Made by a program: the position numbers and the translations under genes. Under the pieces are notes generated by a model. That model worked only from the letters and a program-made list of their open reading frames with translations. It made no database searches and was not told the origin of the DNA. Positions 19,653 through 29,415 of a stretch of DNA of 64,000 bases are shown in pieces. How positions within the stretch are numbered: position 1 is the stretch's first letter; each line of letters opens with the position of its first letter. Source of the DNA: Burkholderia cepacia (lineage in GTDB: Bacteria > Pseudomonadota > Gammaproteobacteria > Burkholderiales > Burkholderiaceae); contig NZ_CP073637.1 in the NCBI RefSeq assembly GCF_029962485.1, forward strand, positions 124,001 through 188,000. Direction: 5' to 3'.

Positions 19653-21065
19653 ATGAAAGCAGAGTCGAATGGCCGGCCCGCCGCCGGCGCCAAGTCGTCC
19701 GGCCAGCCCGCGCTGCAGCAGACGCTCGGGACCTGGCAACTGTGGGGCATCGCGGTCGGCCTCGTGATTTCAGGCGAATACTTCGGCTGGAGCTACGGCT
19801 GGGCGAGTGCCGGTACGCTGGGTTTCGTCGTCACCGCGCTGTTCGTCGCGGCGATGTACACGACCTTCATCTTCAGTTTCACCGAGCTGACGACGTCGAT
19901 CCCGCACGCGGGCGGCCCGTTCGCGTATGCGCGCCGTGCGTTCGGCCCGACCGGCGGTTATCTCGCCGGCGCCGCGACGCTCGTCGAGTTCGTGTTCGCG
20001 CCGCCCGCGATCGCGCTTGCGATCGGCGCGTACCTGCACGTGCAGTTCCCGGGCCTCGAGCCCAAGCATGCGGCGATGGGCGCGTATCTCGTGTTCATGG
20101 CGCTGAACATCGTCGGCGTGCAGATCGCGGCGACCTTCGAGCTGGTCGTCACGCTGCTGGCGATCTTCGAGCTGCTGGTGTTCATGGGCGTCGTGTCGCC
20201 GGGCTTCGCGTGGAGCAACTTCACGAAAGGCGGCTGGTCGGGCGCAGATCATTTCAGCGTCGGCGCGTTCCACGGGATGTTCGCGGCGATCCCGTTCGCG
20301 ATCTGGTTCTTCCTCGCGATCGAAGGCGTCGCGATGGCCGCCGAGGAAGCGAAGAACCCGAAGCGCTCGATTCCGATCGCCTACGTGGCCGGGATCCTGA
20401 CCCTCGTTGCGCTCGCGATCGGCGTGATGGTGTTCGCCGGCGGCGCGGGGGACTGGACCAAGCTCGCGAACATCAACGATCCGCTGCCGCAGGCGATGAA
20501 GTACATCGTCGGCGCGAACAGCGGCTGGATGCACATGCTCGTGTGGCTCGGGCTGTTCGGGCTCGTCGCGTCGTTCCACGGGATCATCCTCGGCTATTCG
20601 CGCCAGATCTTCGCGTTGGCCCGCGAAGGCTACCTGCCGGAGTGGCTCGGCAAGGTGCATCCGCGCTTCAAGACCCCGCACCGCGCGATCCTCGCGGGTG
20701 GCGTGGTCGGCATCGCGGCGATCTACAGCGACGAGCTGATCCAGTTCGGCGGGCAGACGCTCACCGCGAATATCGTGACGATGTCGGTATTCGGTGCGAT
20801 CGTGATGTATATCGTGAGCATGGCGTCGCTGTTCAAGCTGCGCCGCACGCAGCCGAACATGGCGCGGCCGTTCCGCGCGCCGCTGTACCCGATCTTCCCG
20901 GCCTTCGCGATCCTGGCGGCGCTCGTCTGCCTCGGTACGATGGTGTACTTCAACGGGTTGGTCGCGCTGGTGTTCCTGGGCTTTCTCGCGGTCGGCTACG
21001 CGTACTTCCTCGCGACCCGTTCGCAGCGCGAGAGCGCGCCGGGCGACGCGCTGCTGGAGGAGTGA
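19653..21065 (+). CDS. eat: Ethanolamine permease
   Basis: 470-aa amino acid-polyamine-organocation family transporter with about 12 membrane segments. The N-terminus QQTLGTWQLWGIAVGLVISGEYFGWSYGW and the EGVAMAAEEAKNPKRSIP segment are typical of the proton/ethanolamine permease Eat. GAGGAGAGAG lies just before the ATG. It is followed 112 bp downstream by eutB and eutC on the same strand, which fixes the substrate with good confidence. This is the permease-type system of pseudomonads and Burkholderia, not the EutH/microcompartment type of enterics. Confidence 0.92.
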   Translation: MKAESNGRPAAGAKSSGQPALQQTLGTWQLWGIAVGLVISGEYFGWSYGWASAGTLGFVVTALFVAAMYTTFIFSFTELTTSIPHAGGPFAYARRAFGPTGGYLAGAATLVEFVFAPPAIALAIGAYLHVQFPGLEPKHAAMGAYLVFMALNIVGVQIAATFELVVTLLAIFELLVFMGVVSPGFAWSNFTKGGWSGADHFSVGAFHGMFAAIPFAIWFFLAIEGVAMAAEEAKNPKRSIPIAYVAGILTLVALAIGVMVFAGGAGDWTKLANINDPLPQAMKYIVGANSGWMHMLVWLGLFGLVASFHGIILGYSRQIFALAREGYLPEWLGKVHPRFKTPHRAILAGGVVGIAAIYSDELIQFGGQTLTANIVTMSVFGAIVMYIVSMASLFKLRRTQPNMARPFRAPLYPIFPAFAILAALVCLGTMVYFNGLVALVFLGFLAVGYAYFLATRSQRESAPGDALLEE

Positions 21066-21114
21066 GCAGGGTGAAGGTGAAGGTAAAAGTGGCAGGCCGT
21101 TTCTGACGGTATCC

Positions 21115-21140
21115 GGCGCGCCCCGTCGAACGGGCGCGCC
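21115..21140 (+). terminator. Weak hairpin between eat and eutB
   Basis: GGCGCGCCC, 8-base loop, GGGCGCGCC, then GTCGGCTTTT. It sits in the 112-bp gap and could reduce read-through from eat into eutBC or set mRNA stability. Confidence 0.5.
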
Positions 21141-21177
21141 GTCGGCTTTTGGCTAGGATGGGCAAGGAGGCTCGCAG

Positions 21178-22575
21178 ATGTCCTACACGGAGACGATCGG
21201 TCCGCGCACGTACCGCTTCGCGGACCTGAAGACGCTGCTCGCGAAGGCGAGCCCGCTGCGTTCCGGCGACCAGCTCGCCGGCGTCGCGGCGGCGAGCGAG
21301 GAGGAGCGTGTGGCCGCGAAGATCGCGCTCGCGGGCGTGCCGCTGAAGGCGTTCCTGAACGAAGCGGTGATCCCGTACGAAGACGACGAGGTCACGCGCC
21401 TCATCATCGACGATCACGATGCGCAGGCGTTCGCGGAAATCTCGCACCTCACCGTCGGCGATTTCCGCAACTGGCTGCTGTCGCCCGCGGCCGACGGCGC
21501 GGCGCTCGAACGGATCGCGCCGGGCCTCACGCCCGAGATGGTCGCGGCCGTGTCGAAGCTGATGCGCAACCAGGACCTGATCGCGGCGGCGAGAAAGCGC
21601 CGCGTCGTCACGCGCTTTCGCAACACGGTCGGGCTGGCCGGCCGGATGTCGGTGCGGCTGCAGCCGAACCACCCGACCGACGACGTGAAGGGTATCGCCG
21701 CGTCGATGCTCGACGGGCTGATGTACGGCTGCGGCGACGCGATGATCGGCATCAACCCGGCGACCGACAGCCTCGCGGCAATCGTGAAGCTGCTCGCGAT
21801 GATCGACGGGTTCCGCGAACGCTACGGCGTGCCGACGCAGTCGTGCGTGCTCACGCACGTGACCAACACGATCGCGGCGATCGAGAAGGGCGCGCCGGTC
21901 GATCTCGTGTTCCAGTCGATCGCGGGCACCGAGAAGGCGAATTCGAGCTTCGGGATCTCGCTCGCGCTGCTCGGCGAAGCGCACGAGGCCGCGTTGTCGC
22001 TCAAGCGCGGCACCGTCGGCAACAACCTGATGTACTTCGAGACGGGCCAGGGCAGCGCGCTGTCGGCGAACGCGCACTTCGGCGTCGACCAGCAGACCTG
22101 CGAAGTGCGTGCGTATGCGGTCGCGCGCAAGTTCGAGCCGTTCCTCGTGAACACGGTGGTCGGCTTCATCGGCCCCGAATACCTGTACGACGGCAAGCAG
22201 ATCATCCGCGCGGGGCTCGAGGATCACTTCTGCGGGAAGCTGCTCGGCGTGCCGATGGGTTGCGACATCTGCTACACGAACCACGCGGAAGCCGACCAGG
22301 ACGACATGGATACGCTGCTGACGCTGCTCGGTGCGGCCGGCATCAACTTCATCATGGGGATCCCGGGTGCGGATGACGTGATGCTGAACTACCAGAGCAC
22401 GTCGTTCCACGACCAGCTCTACGTGCGCGAGGTGCTCGGGCTGCGCCGCGCGCCGGAATTCGAGGAGTGGCTGGAGACGATGGAGATCGCCGACGCGCAC
22501 GGCGCATTGCGCGCGGCGACGTCGCGCGTGCCGCTTTTGGCCGGCGCGAACGACTGGATGGGGTTGTCAGCATGA
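21178..22575 (+). CDS. eutB: Ethanolamine ammonia-lyase large subunit
   Basis: 465-aa catalytic subunit of the adenosylcobalamin enzyme that splits ethanolamine into acetaldehyde and ammonia. The family pattern is visible throughout: FADLKTLLAKASPLRSGDQLAG, RLQPNHPTDD, the GTEKANSSFGIS segment, YFETGQGSALSANAHFGVDQQT and PMGCDICYTNHAEADQDDMD. Length is close to the 453 aa of E. coli EutB. A ribosome site (AAGGAGG) lies 7-8 bases upstream. It overlaps eutC by 4 bp (ATGA), giving translational coupling of the two subunits. B12 is required, but no B12 genes or reactivase EutA are nearby. Confidence 0.95.
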   Translation: MSYTETIGPRTYRFADLKTLLAKASPLRSGDQLAGVAAASEEERVAAKIALAGVPLKAFLNEAVIPYEDDEVTRLIIDDHDAQAFAEISHLTVGDFRNWLLSPAADGAALERIAPGLTPEMVAAVSKLMRNQDLIAAARKRRVVTRFRNTVGLAGRMSVRLQPNHPTDDVKGIAASMLDGLMYGCGDAMIGINPATDSLAAIVKLLAMIDGFRERYGVPTQSCVLTHVTNTIAAIEKGAPVDLVFQSIAGTEKANSSFGISLALLGEAHEAALSLKRGTVGNNLMYFETGQGSALSANAHFGVDQQTCEVRAYAVARKFEPFLVNTVVGFIGPEYLYDGKQIIRAGLEDHFCGKLLGVPMGCDICYTNHAEADQDDMDTLLTLLGAAGINFIMGIPGADDVMLNYQSTSFHDQLYVREVLGLRRAPEFEEWLETMEIADAHGALRAATSRVPLLAGANDWMGLSA

Positions 22576-23366
22576 GCGACGCCGTCGAAAAGAATCCGTG
22601 GGGCCAGCTGAAGTCGTTCACGAACGCGCGGATCGCGCTCGGCCGTGCGGGCAACAGCCTGCCGACCGCACCGCTGCTCGCGTTCAACCTGTCGCACGCA
22701 CAGGCGCGCGACGCGGTGCACCAGCCGCTCGATTCGGACGCCCTGCGGCGCGAACTGGACGCGGCCGGCTTCGCGACGCTCGGTGTGCAGAGCGCCGCGC
22801 CCGATCGCCAGCATTACCTGCGCCGGCCCGATCTCGGCCGCAAGCTGTCCGACGAAGGGCGCGCGCTGCTGGCTGCGCACGGCGACGCGGTGAGCGGCGA
22901 CGGACCCGATGTCGTATTCGTGGTCGGCGACGGGCTGTCGGCGTTCGCGGCCGCGAAACAGGCGTTGCCGCTGTTGCAGGCCGTGCGGCCGCGGCTCGAT
23001 GCGGACGGCTGGCGCGTCGGCCCGGTGGTGGTCGCGACGCAGGCGCGCGTCGCGCTCGGCGACGAGATCGGCGAGCTGCTGCGCGCGAAGGTCGTGGCGA
23101 TGCTGATCGGCGAACGGCCGGGGCTCAGCTCGCCGGACAGTCTCGGCGTGTACCTGACGTGGGCGCCGAAAGTCGGCTGCCACGACGCACTGCGCAACTG
23201 CATCTCGAACGTGCGGCCCGAAGGGTTGCCGCACGCGGCGGCCGCACACAAGCTGCATTACCTGATGACGCATGCGCGCAGGCTCCAGCTGACGGGCGTC
23301 GGGCTGAAGGACGACAGCGATGCGCTGCTGCCGCCGGCGGACGCCGAGCGGATCGGAGCGGACTGA
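22572..23366 (+). CDS. eutC: Ethanolamine ammonia-lyase small subunit
   Basis: 264-aa B12-contacting subunit of ethanolamine ammonia-lyase. Typical features: LKSFTNARIALGRAGNSLPT near the N-terminus, LSHAQARDAV, PDVVFVVGDGLSAFA, and LIGERPGLSSPDSLGVYLTWAPK with CISNVRPEGLP near the end. The start at 22572 overlaps the eutB stop (ATGA). It is shorter than E. coli EutC (295 aa), mainly at the N-terminus; the enteric N-terminal extension is the part used for microcompartment targeting, so its absence fits a cytosolic enzyme. That last point is inference from family knowledge. Confidence 0.95.
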   Translation: MSDAVEKNPWGQLKSFTNARIALGRAGNSLPTAPLLAFNLSHAQARDAVHQPLDSDALRRELDAAGFATLGVQSAAPDRQHYLRRPDLGRKLSDEGRALLAAHGDAVSGDGPDVVFVVGDGLSAFAAAKQALPLLQAVRPRLDADGWRVGPVVVATQARVALGDEIGELLRAKVVAMLIGERPGLSSPDSLGVYLTWAPKVGCHDALRNCISNVRPEGLPHAAAAHKLHYLMTHARRLQLTGVGLKDDSDALLPPADAERIGAD

Positions 23367-23454
23367 AAAGGGGCGTACGCGAGCCGCTGCCGTGTGGCGG
23401 CACGCGCGCCATTCGAGCGGCACGAGGGCGGCCGTCGAGGCGCCCGCTACCCGG

Positions 23455-24339
23455 CTACCTGAACAGCCGCTCGCACAGAAAATCGACGAATACACGCAGT
23501 TTCGGCGACAGCTGCCGGCTCGACGGCCACACGATCGAGAACTGCCCCGGCGCGATCCGGTAGTCGTCGAGCACGGTGACGAGCGCGCCGTGTTCGAGTG
23601 CGTCGCGCGCGAGGAAATCGGGCATGTAGCCGATGCCGAGCCCCGCGAGCACGGTGCCGCGCAGCGCTTCCATGTTGTTGCAGGTCATCGCGGTGCGCAG
23701 CTTCAGCGGCGTGCCGTCGTCGGCCGCGAGCGCCCAGTCCTGCAGCTTGCCGGTGGTCGGGAAGCAATAGCGCACGCAGTCGTGCGCTTCGAGGTCGCGC
23801 GGCGTGCGCGGCGTGCCGGCCTGCGCGAGATACGCGGGCGTCGCGCACAGCACGAACGCGAACGGGCCGAGCCGCCGCGACATCAGGCTCGAATCGGACA
23901 GCGGCCCACTGCGGATCACCGCGTCGAACCCGCCTTCGACGACATCCACCATCCGGTCGTTGAAATCGAGATCGAGCTCGACGTCCGGATAGCGCTGCCG
24001 GAATTCGGGCAGCACGGGCAACAGGAAGCGATAGCCGATCACCGGCAGGCTCACGCGCAGCTTGCCGCGCGGGCGCTGCGCGGAGGCCGTCACGGTCGCC
24101 TCCGCATCGCGGAAATCCTCGAGGATCCGCTGGCAGCGTTCGTAGAAGTGCCGCCCCTCCTCGGTGAGCGTGACGCGCCGCGTCGTGCGGTTGAACAGCC
24201 GCACGCCGAGCGACTGTTCGAGCTTCGCGATCGTCTTGCCGACCGCCGAGGCCGAGATGCCGAGCGTGCGGCCGGCCGCGACGAAGCTCAGCGCTTCGGC
24301 GGTGCGGACGAAGGCGACGATGCCGGTGAGGTTTTCCAT
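23455..24339 (-). CDS. LysR family transcriptional regulator
   Basis: 294-aa regulator. The N-terminal HTH reads MENLTGIVAFVRTAEALSFVAAGRTLGISASAVGKTIAKLEQSLGVRLFNRTTRRVTLTEEG in order (winged HTH, residues 1-62), followed by the periplasmic-binding-like effector domain. The RTTRRVTLTEEG form places it with the CrgA/DsdC-like LysR group common in Burkholderia. The start at 24339 begins at the canonical MENLTG; an upstream in-frame ATG at 24366 is less likely. It is divergent from an MFS drug-type exporter and therefore probably regulates that gene rather than eutBC, which ends 88 bp away on the other strand. Confidence 0.88.
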   Translation of the reverse strand: MENLTGIVAFVRTAEALSFVAAGRTLGISASAVGKTIAKLEQSLGVRLFNRTTRRVTLTEEGRHFYERCQRILEDFRDAEATVTASAQRPRGKLRVSLPVIGYRFLLPVLPEFRQRYPDVELDLDFNDRMVDVVEGGFDAVIRSGPLSDSSLMSRRLGPFAFVLCATPAYLAQAGTPRTPRDLEAHDCVRYCFPTTGKLQDWALAADDGTPLKLRTAMTCNNMEALRGTVLAGLGIGYMPDFLARDALEHGALVTVLDDYRIAPGQFSIVWPSSRQLSPKLRVFVDFLCERLFR

Positions 24340-24491
24340 TGAGTCGAAGCGTGCGTGCCGACGCACGCGACCGGGAGAATTGCGGAATTTTAGTCCGTTA
24401 TATGCGGAACTTCGCGTGGTTTTTCGCGAATTGAATCGGATTTATCTTCTGTCGCTCTGACGGCGCATCCGCGCCAGCTTTTCGAGGAGCG

Positions 24492-26108
24492 ATGATGGAT
24501 CACCCTGTTTCAGCCGTTTCGGCCCGGTCGACGCGCCGGCGCGCTTGGGTGCTGGCCGCCGTCTGCATGGCCGCCGTCGCGCTGCCGTTGTCGTTTTCGG
24601 GCGGTGCGGTCGCGACGCCCGCGATCGGCCGCGACCTGCACGGCAGCCCTGTCGCGATGAACTGGATCACCAACGCGTTCATGCTCGCGTTCGGCAGTTT
24701 CCTGATGGCGTCGGGCGCGCTCGCCGATCAATTCGGCCGCAAGCGCCTGTTCGCGATCGGGGTCGGCGGCTTCACGCTGATGTCGGTCGCGCTCGCGTTC
24801 GCGCCGTCGATGCTCGCGGTCGACCTGCTGCGCGCCGCGCAAGGGCTCGCGGCGGCCGCGGCGCTCGCCGGCGGCACGGCTGCGCTCGCGCAGGAATTCG
24901 ACGGCGCGGCGCGCACGCGTGCCTTCAGCCTGCTCGGCACGACCTTCGGCATCGGGCTGGCGTTCGGGCCCGTGCTGGCCGGTGGCCTGATCGGGCATTA
25001 CGGCTGGCGGGCGATCTTCGTGACGAGTGCGGTGGCCGGCGTGTTGTCGCTCGTGTTCGGGCTGCCGCGCATGCACGAGTCGCGCGACCCGCATGCGACG
25101 GGGCTCGACTGGCCCGGCACGGCGGCGTTCACCGCCGCGCTGACGCTGTTCACGTTCGGCGTGATCGAGGCACCCGCGCGCGGCTGGACGAGTGCGCTCG
25201 TGATCGCGCTGCTGGCCGGCGCGGCGCTCGGCGCCGGTGCGTTCGTGATGATCGAGACGCGCGTCGCGCGGCCGATGCTCGATCTGTCGCTGTTCCGCAT
25301 CGCACGCTTCGTCGGCGTGCAGGTGCTGCCGGTGTCGACCTGCTGCTGCTACATCGTGTTGCTCGTCGTGCTGCCGCTGCGCTTCATCGGCATCGACGGC
25401 TTCAGCGAGATCGACGCCGGCTGGCTGATGCTCGCGATTTCCGCGCCGATGCTGGTCGTGCCGTTCGTCGCGGCGACGCTCACGCGCTGGCTGTCGGCCG
25501 GCGTGATCTCGGGGCTCGGGCTGCTCGTCGCGGCGGCCGGGCTCGTGTGGCTCGGTATCGCGCTGCGTGGCGGCGCGGGGCCTGCGGCGATTGCGCCGAT
25601 GCTCGCGATCGGCGTCGGCGCAGGCATGCCGTGGGGGCTGATGGACGGGCTGTCGGTGAGCGTCGTGCCGAAGGAACGCGCGGGGATGGCGACGGGAATT
25701 TTCAGCACGACGCGCGTGGCCGGCGAGGGGATCGCGCTGGCAATCGTCGGTGCGGTGCTGGCCGCGCTCGCGCAGACGCGGCTGGGGCAGGCGGCGGGCG
25801 CGGCCGGCACGCCGGACGCGACGCTGCGGGCGGCCGCACGGCTCGCGACCGGCGATCTCGCGGGCGCGGCGGCGGCGTTGCCGGGCGTCGGGCACGCGGC
25901 GTTGATCGCGAGCTACACGCATGCGTTCGACCGGTTGCTGACCGGGCTGGCGGTCGTCACGGTGCTGTGCGCGGTGGTGGTGTTCGTGTTCCTCGGCGGG
26001 CGGCGAGCGGCCGCCGAAGCGGGCGACGACACCGACGGGCACGCACATGCCGATGTACCGGTGCCCAGCCGGATCGCAACGGCTTGTCCGGAGGCGCACG
26101 GGCGTTGA
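24492..26108 (+). CDS. MFS transporter, DHA2 (14-TMS drug:H+ antiporter) type
   Basis: 538-aa membrane protein with about 14 hydrophobic segments. MFS signatures include ATPAIGRDLHGSPVAMNWITNAFML, the motif-A loop GALADQFGRKRLF between TM2 and TM3, and the GTTFGIGLAFGPVLAGGLIG motif C characteristic of exporters. GAGGAG precedes the start; an ATG three bases on (24495) is equally possible. It pairs divergently with a LysR regulator across 152 bp. Substrate unknown; export of an antimicrobial or organic compound is the family expectation. It splits the eut genes from the aldehyde dehydrogenase gene. Confidence 0.88.
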   Translation: MMDHPVSAVSARSTRRRAWVLAAVCMAAVALPLSFSGGAVATPAIGRDLHGSPVAMNWITNAFMLAFGSFLMASGALADQFGRKRLFAIGVGGFTLMSVALAFAPSMLAVDLLRAAQGLAAAAALAGGTAALAQEFDGAARTRAFSLLGTTFGIGLAFGPVLAGGLIGHYGWRAIFVTSAVAGVLSLVFGLPRMHESRDPHATGLDWPGTAAFTAALTLFTFGVIEAPARGWTSALVIALLAGAALGAGAFVMIETRVARPMLDLSLFRIARFVGVQVLPVSTCCCYIVLLVVLPLRFIGIDGFSEIDAGWLMLAISAPMLVVPFVAATLTRWLSAGVISGLGLLVAAAGLVWLGIALRGGAGPAAIAPMLAIGVGAGMPWGLMDGLSVSVVPKERAGMATGIFSTTRVAGEGIALAIVGAVLAALAQTRLGQAAGAAGTPDATLRAAARLATGDLAGAAAALPGVGHAALIASYTHAFDRLLTGLAVVTVLCAVVVFVFLGGRRAAAEAGDDTDGHAHADVPVPSRIATACPEAHGR

Positions 26109-26207
26109 GCGTCGCGTCGGCGCGCACGGGCGCTTCGGCCTCGGCAGCCGGAGCGCCGCCTCACTTCGTCATCGCTGCATTCGCACGCCGACGATCCGCC
26201 ACGCGCA

Positions 26208-26636
26208 TCACGCCAGCACCAGCGGCGGCAGCGCCGCATCCGGGCGTGCCTGTGCGTGTTCCACCTCCACCACCACGTAGCGCCGTGCGTCCGGCCACAG
26301 GTGTGCGCGGCTTCCCGCATCCTCGTCGATCGTCGCGCGGCCCTGCACGAGCCAGGTCGTCTGGCGCACGAAATCGACGAACAGCAGCGCGACGGCCGGA
26401 TTCACGAGCAGGTTGCCGATCGTGTTGAACAGGTTGTTGCCCGCGAAGTCGGGCAGCACCAGCGCGCGGCGGTCGGGCATGTGGACGAGCGGCTCGAACG
26501 ACCCGTCGCCGCGCGGCTGGCGGCCGCGGTACGAGCAGTCGCTGTTGCCGGCCGCGTCGGCGGTCGCGACGATCAGGAACGCCTGCTCGCGGATGAATGC
26601 GATGGCGTCGTCGGTCAGCGGGCCCGGGTCGTTCAT
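26208..26636 (-). CDS. Pyridoxamine 5'-phosphate oxidase-fold (PPOX) family protein
   Basis: 142-aa flavin-fold protein. Visible: LTDDAIAFIREQAFLIVATADAAGNSDCSYRG at the N-terminus, PLVHMPDRRALVLPDFAGNNLFNTIGNLLVNPAVALLFVDF, and the C-terminal strand TTWLVQGRATIDED. This is the split-barrel FMN-binding family; true PdxH residues are not evident, so the reaction is unknown (FMN- or F420-like oxidoreductase, or a flavin or haem binder). The start at 26636 (MNDPG) is preferred over longer forms that would run through the sigma-54 region. It is divergent from the aldehyde dehydrogenase gene. Confidence 0.75.
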   Translation of the reverse strand: MNDPGPLTDDAIAFIREQAFLIVATADAAGNSDCSYRGRQPRGDGSFEPLVHMPDRRALVLPDFAGNNLFNTIGNLLVNPAVALLFVDFVRQTTWLVQGRATIDEDAGSRAHLWPDARRYVVVEVEHAQARPDAALPPLVLA

Positions 26637-26754
26637 GGTGTCGGTCGGCGCGAATGCCGTGGCGTGTCGATCGTCGATTCGCACGCAAGCGACATGCCAC
26701 GCGGCGCGGCCCGTATTCGCGTGCGACATGCGCGCTGCGCACTGTGGAAATTTC

Positions 26755-26829
26755 GAACACCGGCCGCGCTGCTGCGCAATCGCGGTGTTCAGAATCGGCG
26801 CACCCGTCGTGCTGCGTGCGTGAACACCG
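26755..26829. promoter_or_regulatory. Candidate activator (enhancer) sites: three GAACACCG repeats
   Basis: First two copies form an inverted repeat with a 20-base spacer; second and third form the opposite-facing inverted repeat with a 31-base spacer. The last copy ends 48 bp before the -24 element. A protein binding here, presumably a bacterial enhancer-binding activator, is inferred; none is encoded in the window. Confidence 0.5.
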
Positions 26830-26877
26830 CACGGCGCGTACGCGGGCCGGCCGTGATCGACGTGCTCCCGTCCTGTT

Positions 26878-26893
26878 TGGCACGCATGTTGCG
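26878..26893 (+). promoter_or_regulatory. Sigma-54 (RpoN) promoter, -24/-12
   Basis: TGGCACG, 4 bases (CATG), TTGCG: an exact match to the TGGCACG-N4-TTGC consensus, with GG and GC correctly spaced. Predicted transcription would start about 26904, giving a leader of some 55 nt to the aldehyde dehydrogenase start at 26959. Confidence 0.82.
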
Positions 26894-26958
26894 TAAACGG
26901 GTGCAGCGCATTCCAACCGGCGCTGTACTCACACAAGCACGATGAACAGGAGACATGT

Positions 26959-28485
<1,527 letters not shown>

Positions 28486-28664
28486 TCGCCGGAGCAGGGG
28501 CGTAGCGCCGGGGCCGGTCGGTCCCGGTGCTTCGTCCCGTTCGATCCCGACATTCGACGCTTGGCGCGGGCCGCGCTTTCTGGCGGCCGGCACCGGAAAC
28601 GATACCGGCGGCCGCGTGCTTGCGGCGGCACGGTGCGCCGATACGTGCGACAACAACAACCAGC

Positions 28665-29210
28665 ATGGCAGAACCGCCACGATCCTTTCCGCGTCACCCG
28701 GTGTTTCATGCGGGTGAACTCGACGCGCAACACCGTTTTGGCGTCGCCGACGAAGCCGAGCGGATGAGCGACGTCGTGACCACGCGGCTGAGCATCGGCG
28801 TGCGGCAGTTCGTCGAGTCGCAGCCATTCATGTTCATCGGCACGGCAAGCGGCGCTCGCGCCACCGTGACCTGCGACATCGTGCAGAGCCTGCGCGATGC
28901 GAACGGCGATCTGCTGCCCGTCGTTCGCGTGATCGACACGAAGACGTTGCGGTTCGCGTTGCCCGCCCATGACGACGACGGTGGTCGGATCGACGTGGCC
29001 GCGTGCGACGGCAGCGGTGTCGGGTTGCTGTTCGTCGATTTCGTGCGAGGAGTCCGCTACCGGATCAACGGTCGCGCGACGTTGCGCGTCGATCTGCCTG
29101 AAGCGGACGCGGCGCCGTGGGCGGCCGGCAGCGCGATCGTCGAGCTTGCGGTCGCGCAGGCGTACGGCAACTGCGGCACGCGGGTCGTGCGGCTGAAGCC
29201 GGCCGGTTAG
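28665..29210 (+). CDS. PPOX-fold (pyridoxamine phosphate oxidase-like) protein
   Basis: 181-aa flavin-fold protein: FHAGELDAQHRFGVADEAERM, then QFVESQPFMFIGTASGARATVTCDIV, a central strand region and VGLLFVDFVRGVRYRINGRATL near the end, the same LLFVDF..GRAT pattern as the smaller PPOX gene at 26208-26636. The ATG at 28665 fits the onset of family similarity (MAEPPRSFPRHPVFHAGE). It lies between exaC and eutR on the same strand, with 179 bp before it, so it may be in the exaC transcript. Function unknown; proximity suggests a link to aldehyde or amine metabolism, but this is only inference. Confidence 0.72.
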   Translation: MAEPPRSFPRHPVFHAGELDAQHRFGVADEAERMSDVVTTRLSIGVRQFVESQPFMFIGTASGARATVTCDIVQSLRDANGDLLPVVRVIDTKTLRFALPAHDDDGGRIDVAACDGSGVGLLFVDFVRGVRYRINGRATLRVDLPEADAAPWAAGSAIVELAVAQAYGNCGTRVVRLKPAG

Positions 29211-29362
29211 CCGGTGTCCGGGAGCCGGCCACGGCGCGGATGCGCGGTCGCAGCGCTTGCCGCACCGGCGGCGTGCGCGGGACGCCGCCTTCGGGTGCGC
29301 CCCCATGGCGCGCACCGGCCGGGCTGTGTGCAATGACGGGCTGGTCGCCGGGCCGTGCGGTT

Positions 29363-29378
29363 CGGCACGGGACTTGCG
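29363..29378 (+). promoter_or_regulatory. Sigma-54-like promoter upstream of eutR
   Basis: CGGCACG, 4 bases (GGAC), TTGCG: one mismatch (C for the first T) to the -24/-12 consensus, with exact GG/GC spacing, 38 bases before the eutR start. A GGTGCGC (29294-29300)/GCGCACC (29310-29316) inverted repeat with a 9-base spacer lies about 47 bp upstream. Confidence 0.6.
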
Positions 29379-29415
29379 TGAAACGCGCGGTTCCGGGCAG
29401 GTGAGGGAGGACACG

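Larger units (their letters stand above)
26637..26958. other. Divergent regulatory region upstream of the aldehyde dehydrogenase gene
   Basis: 322 bp with no gene. It contains three copies of GAACACCG in alternating orientation (26755-26762 forward, 26783-26790 as its complement CGGTGTTC, 26822-26829 forward) and a sigma-54 core promoter at 26878-26893, listed separately. The layout resembles enhancer sites about 50-125 bp upstream of a -24/-12 promoter. Confidence 0.7.

Noticed and set aside
23455..24339. LysR protein as the ethanolamine regulator
   Set aside because: EutR is clearly present at 29416-30450, and the LysR gene is divergent from the MFS gene, so it is more likely to control that transporter.
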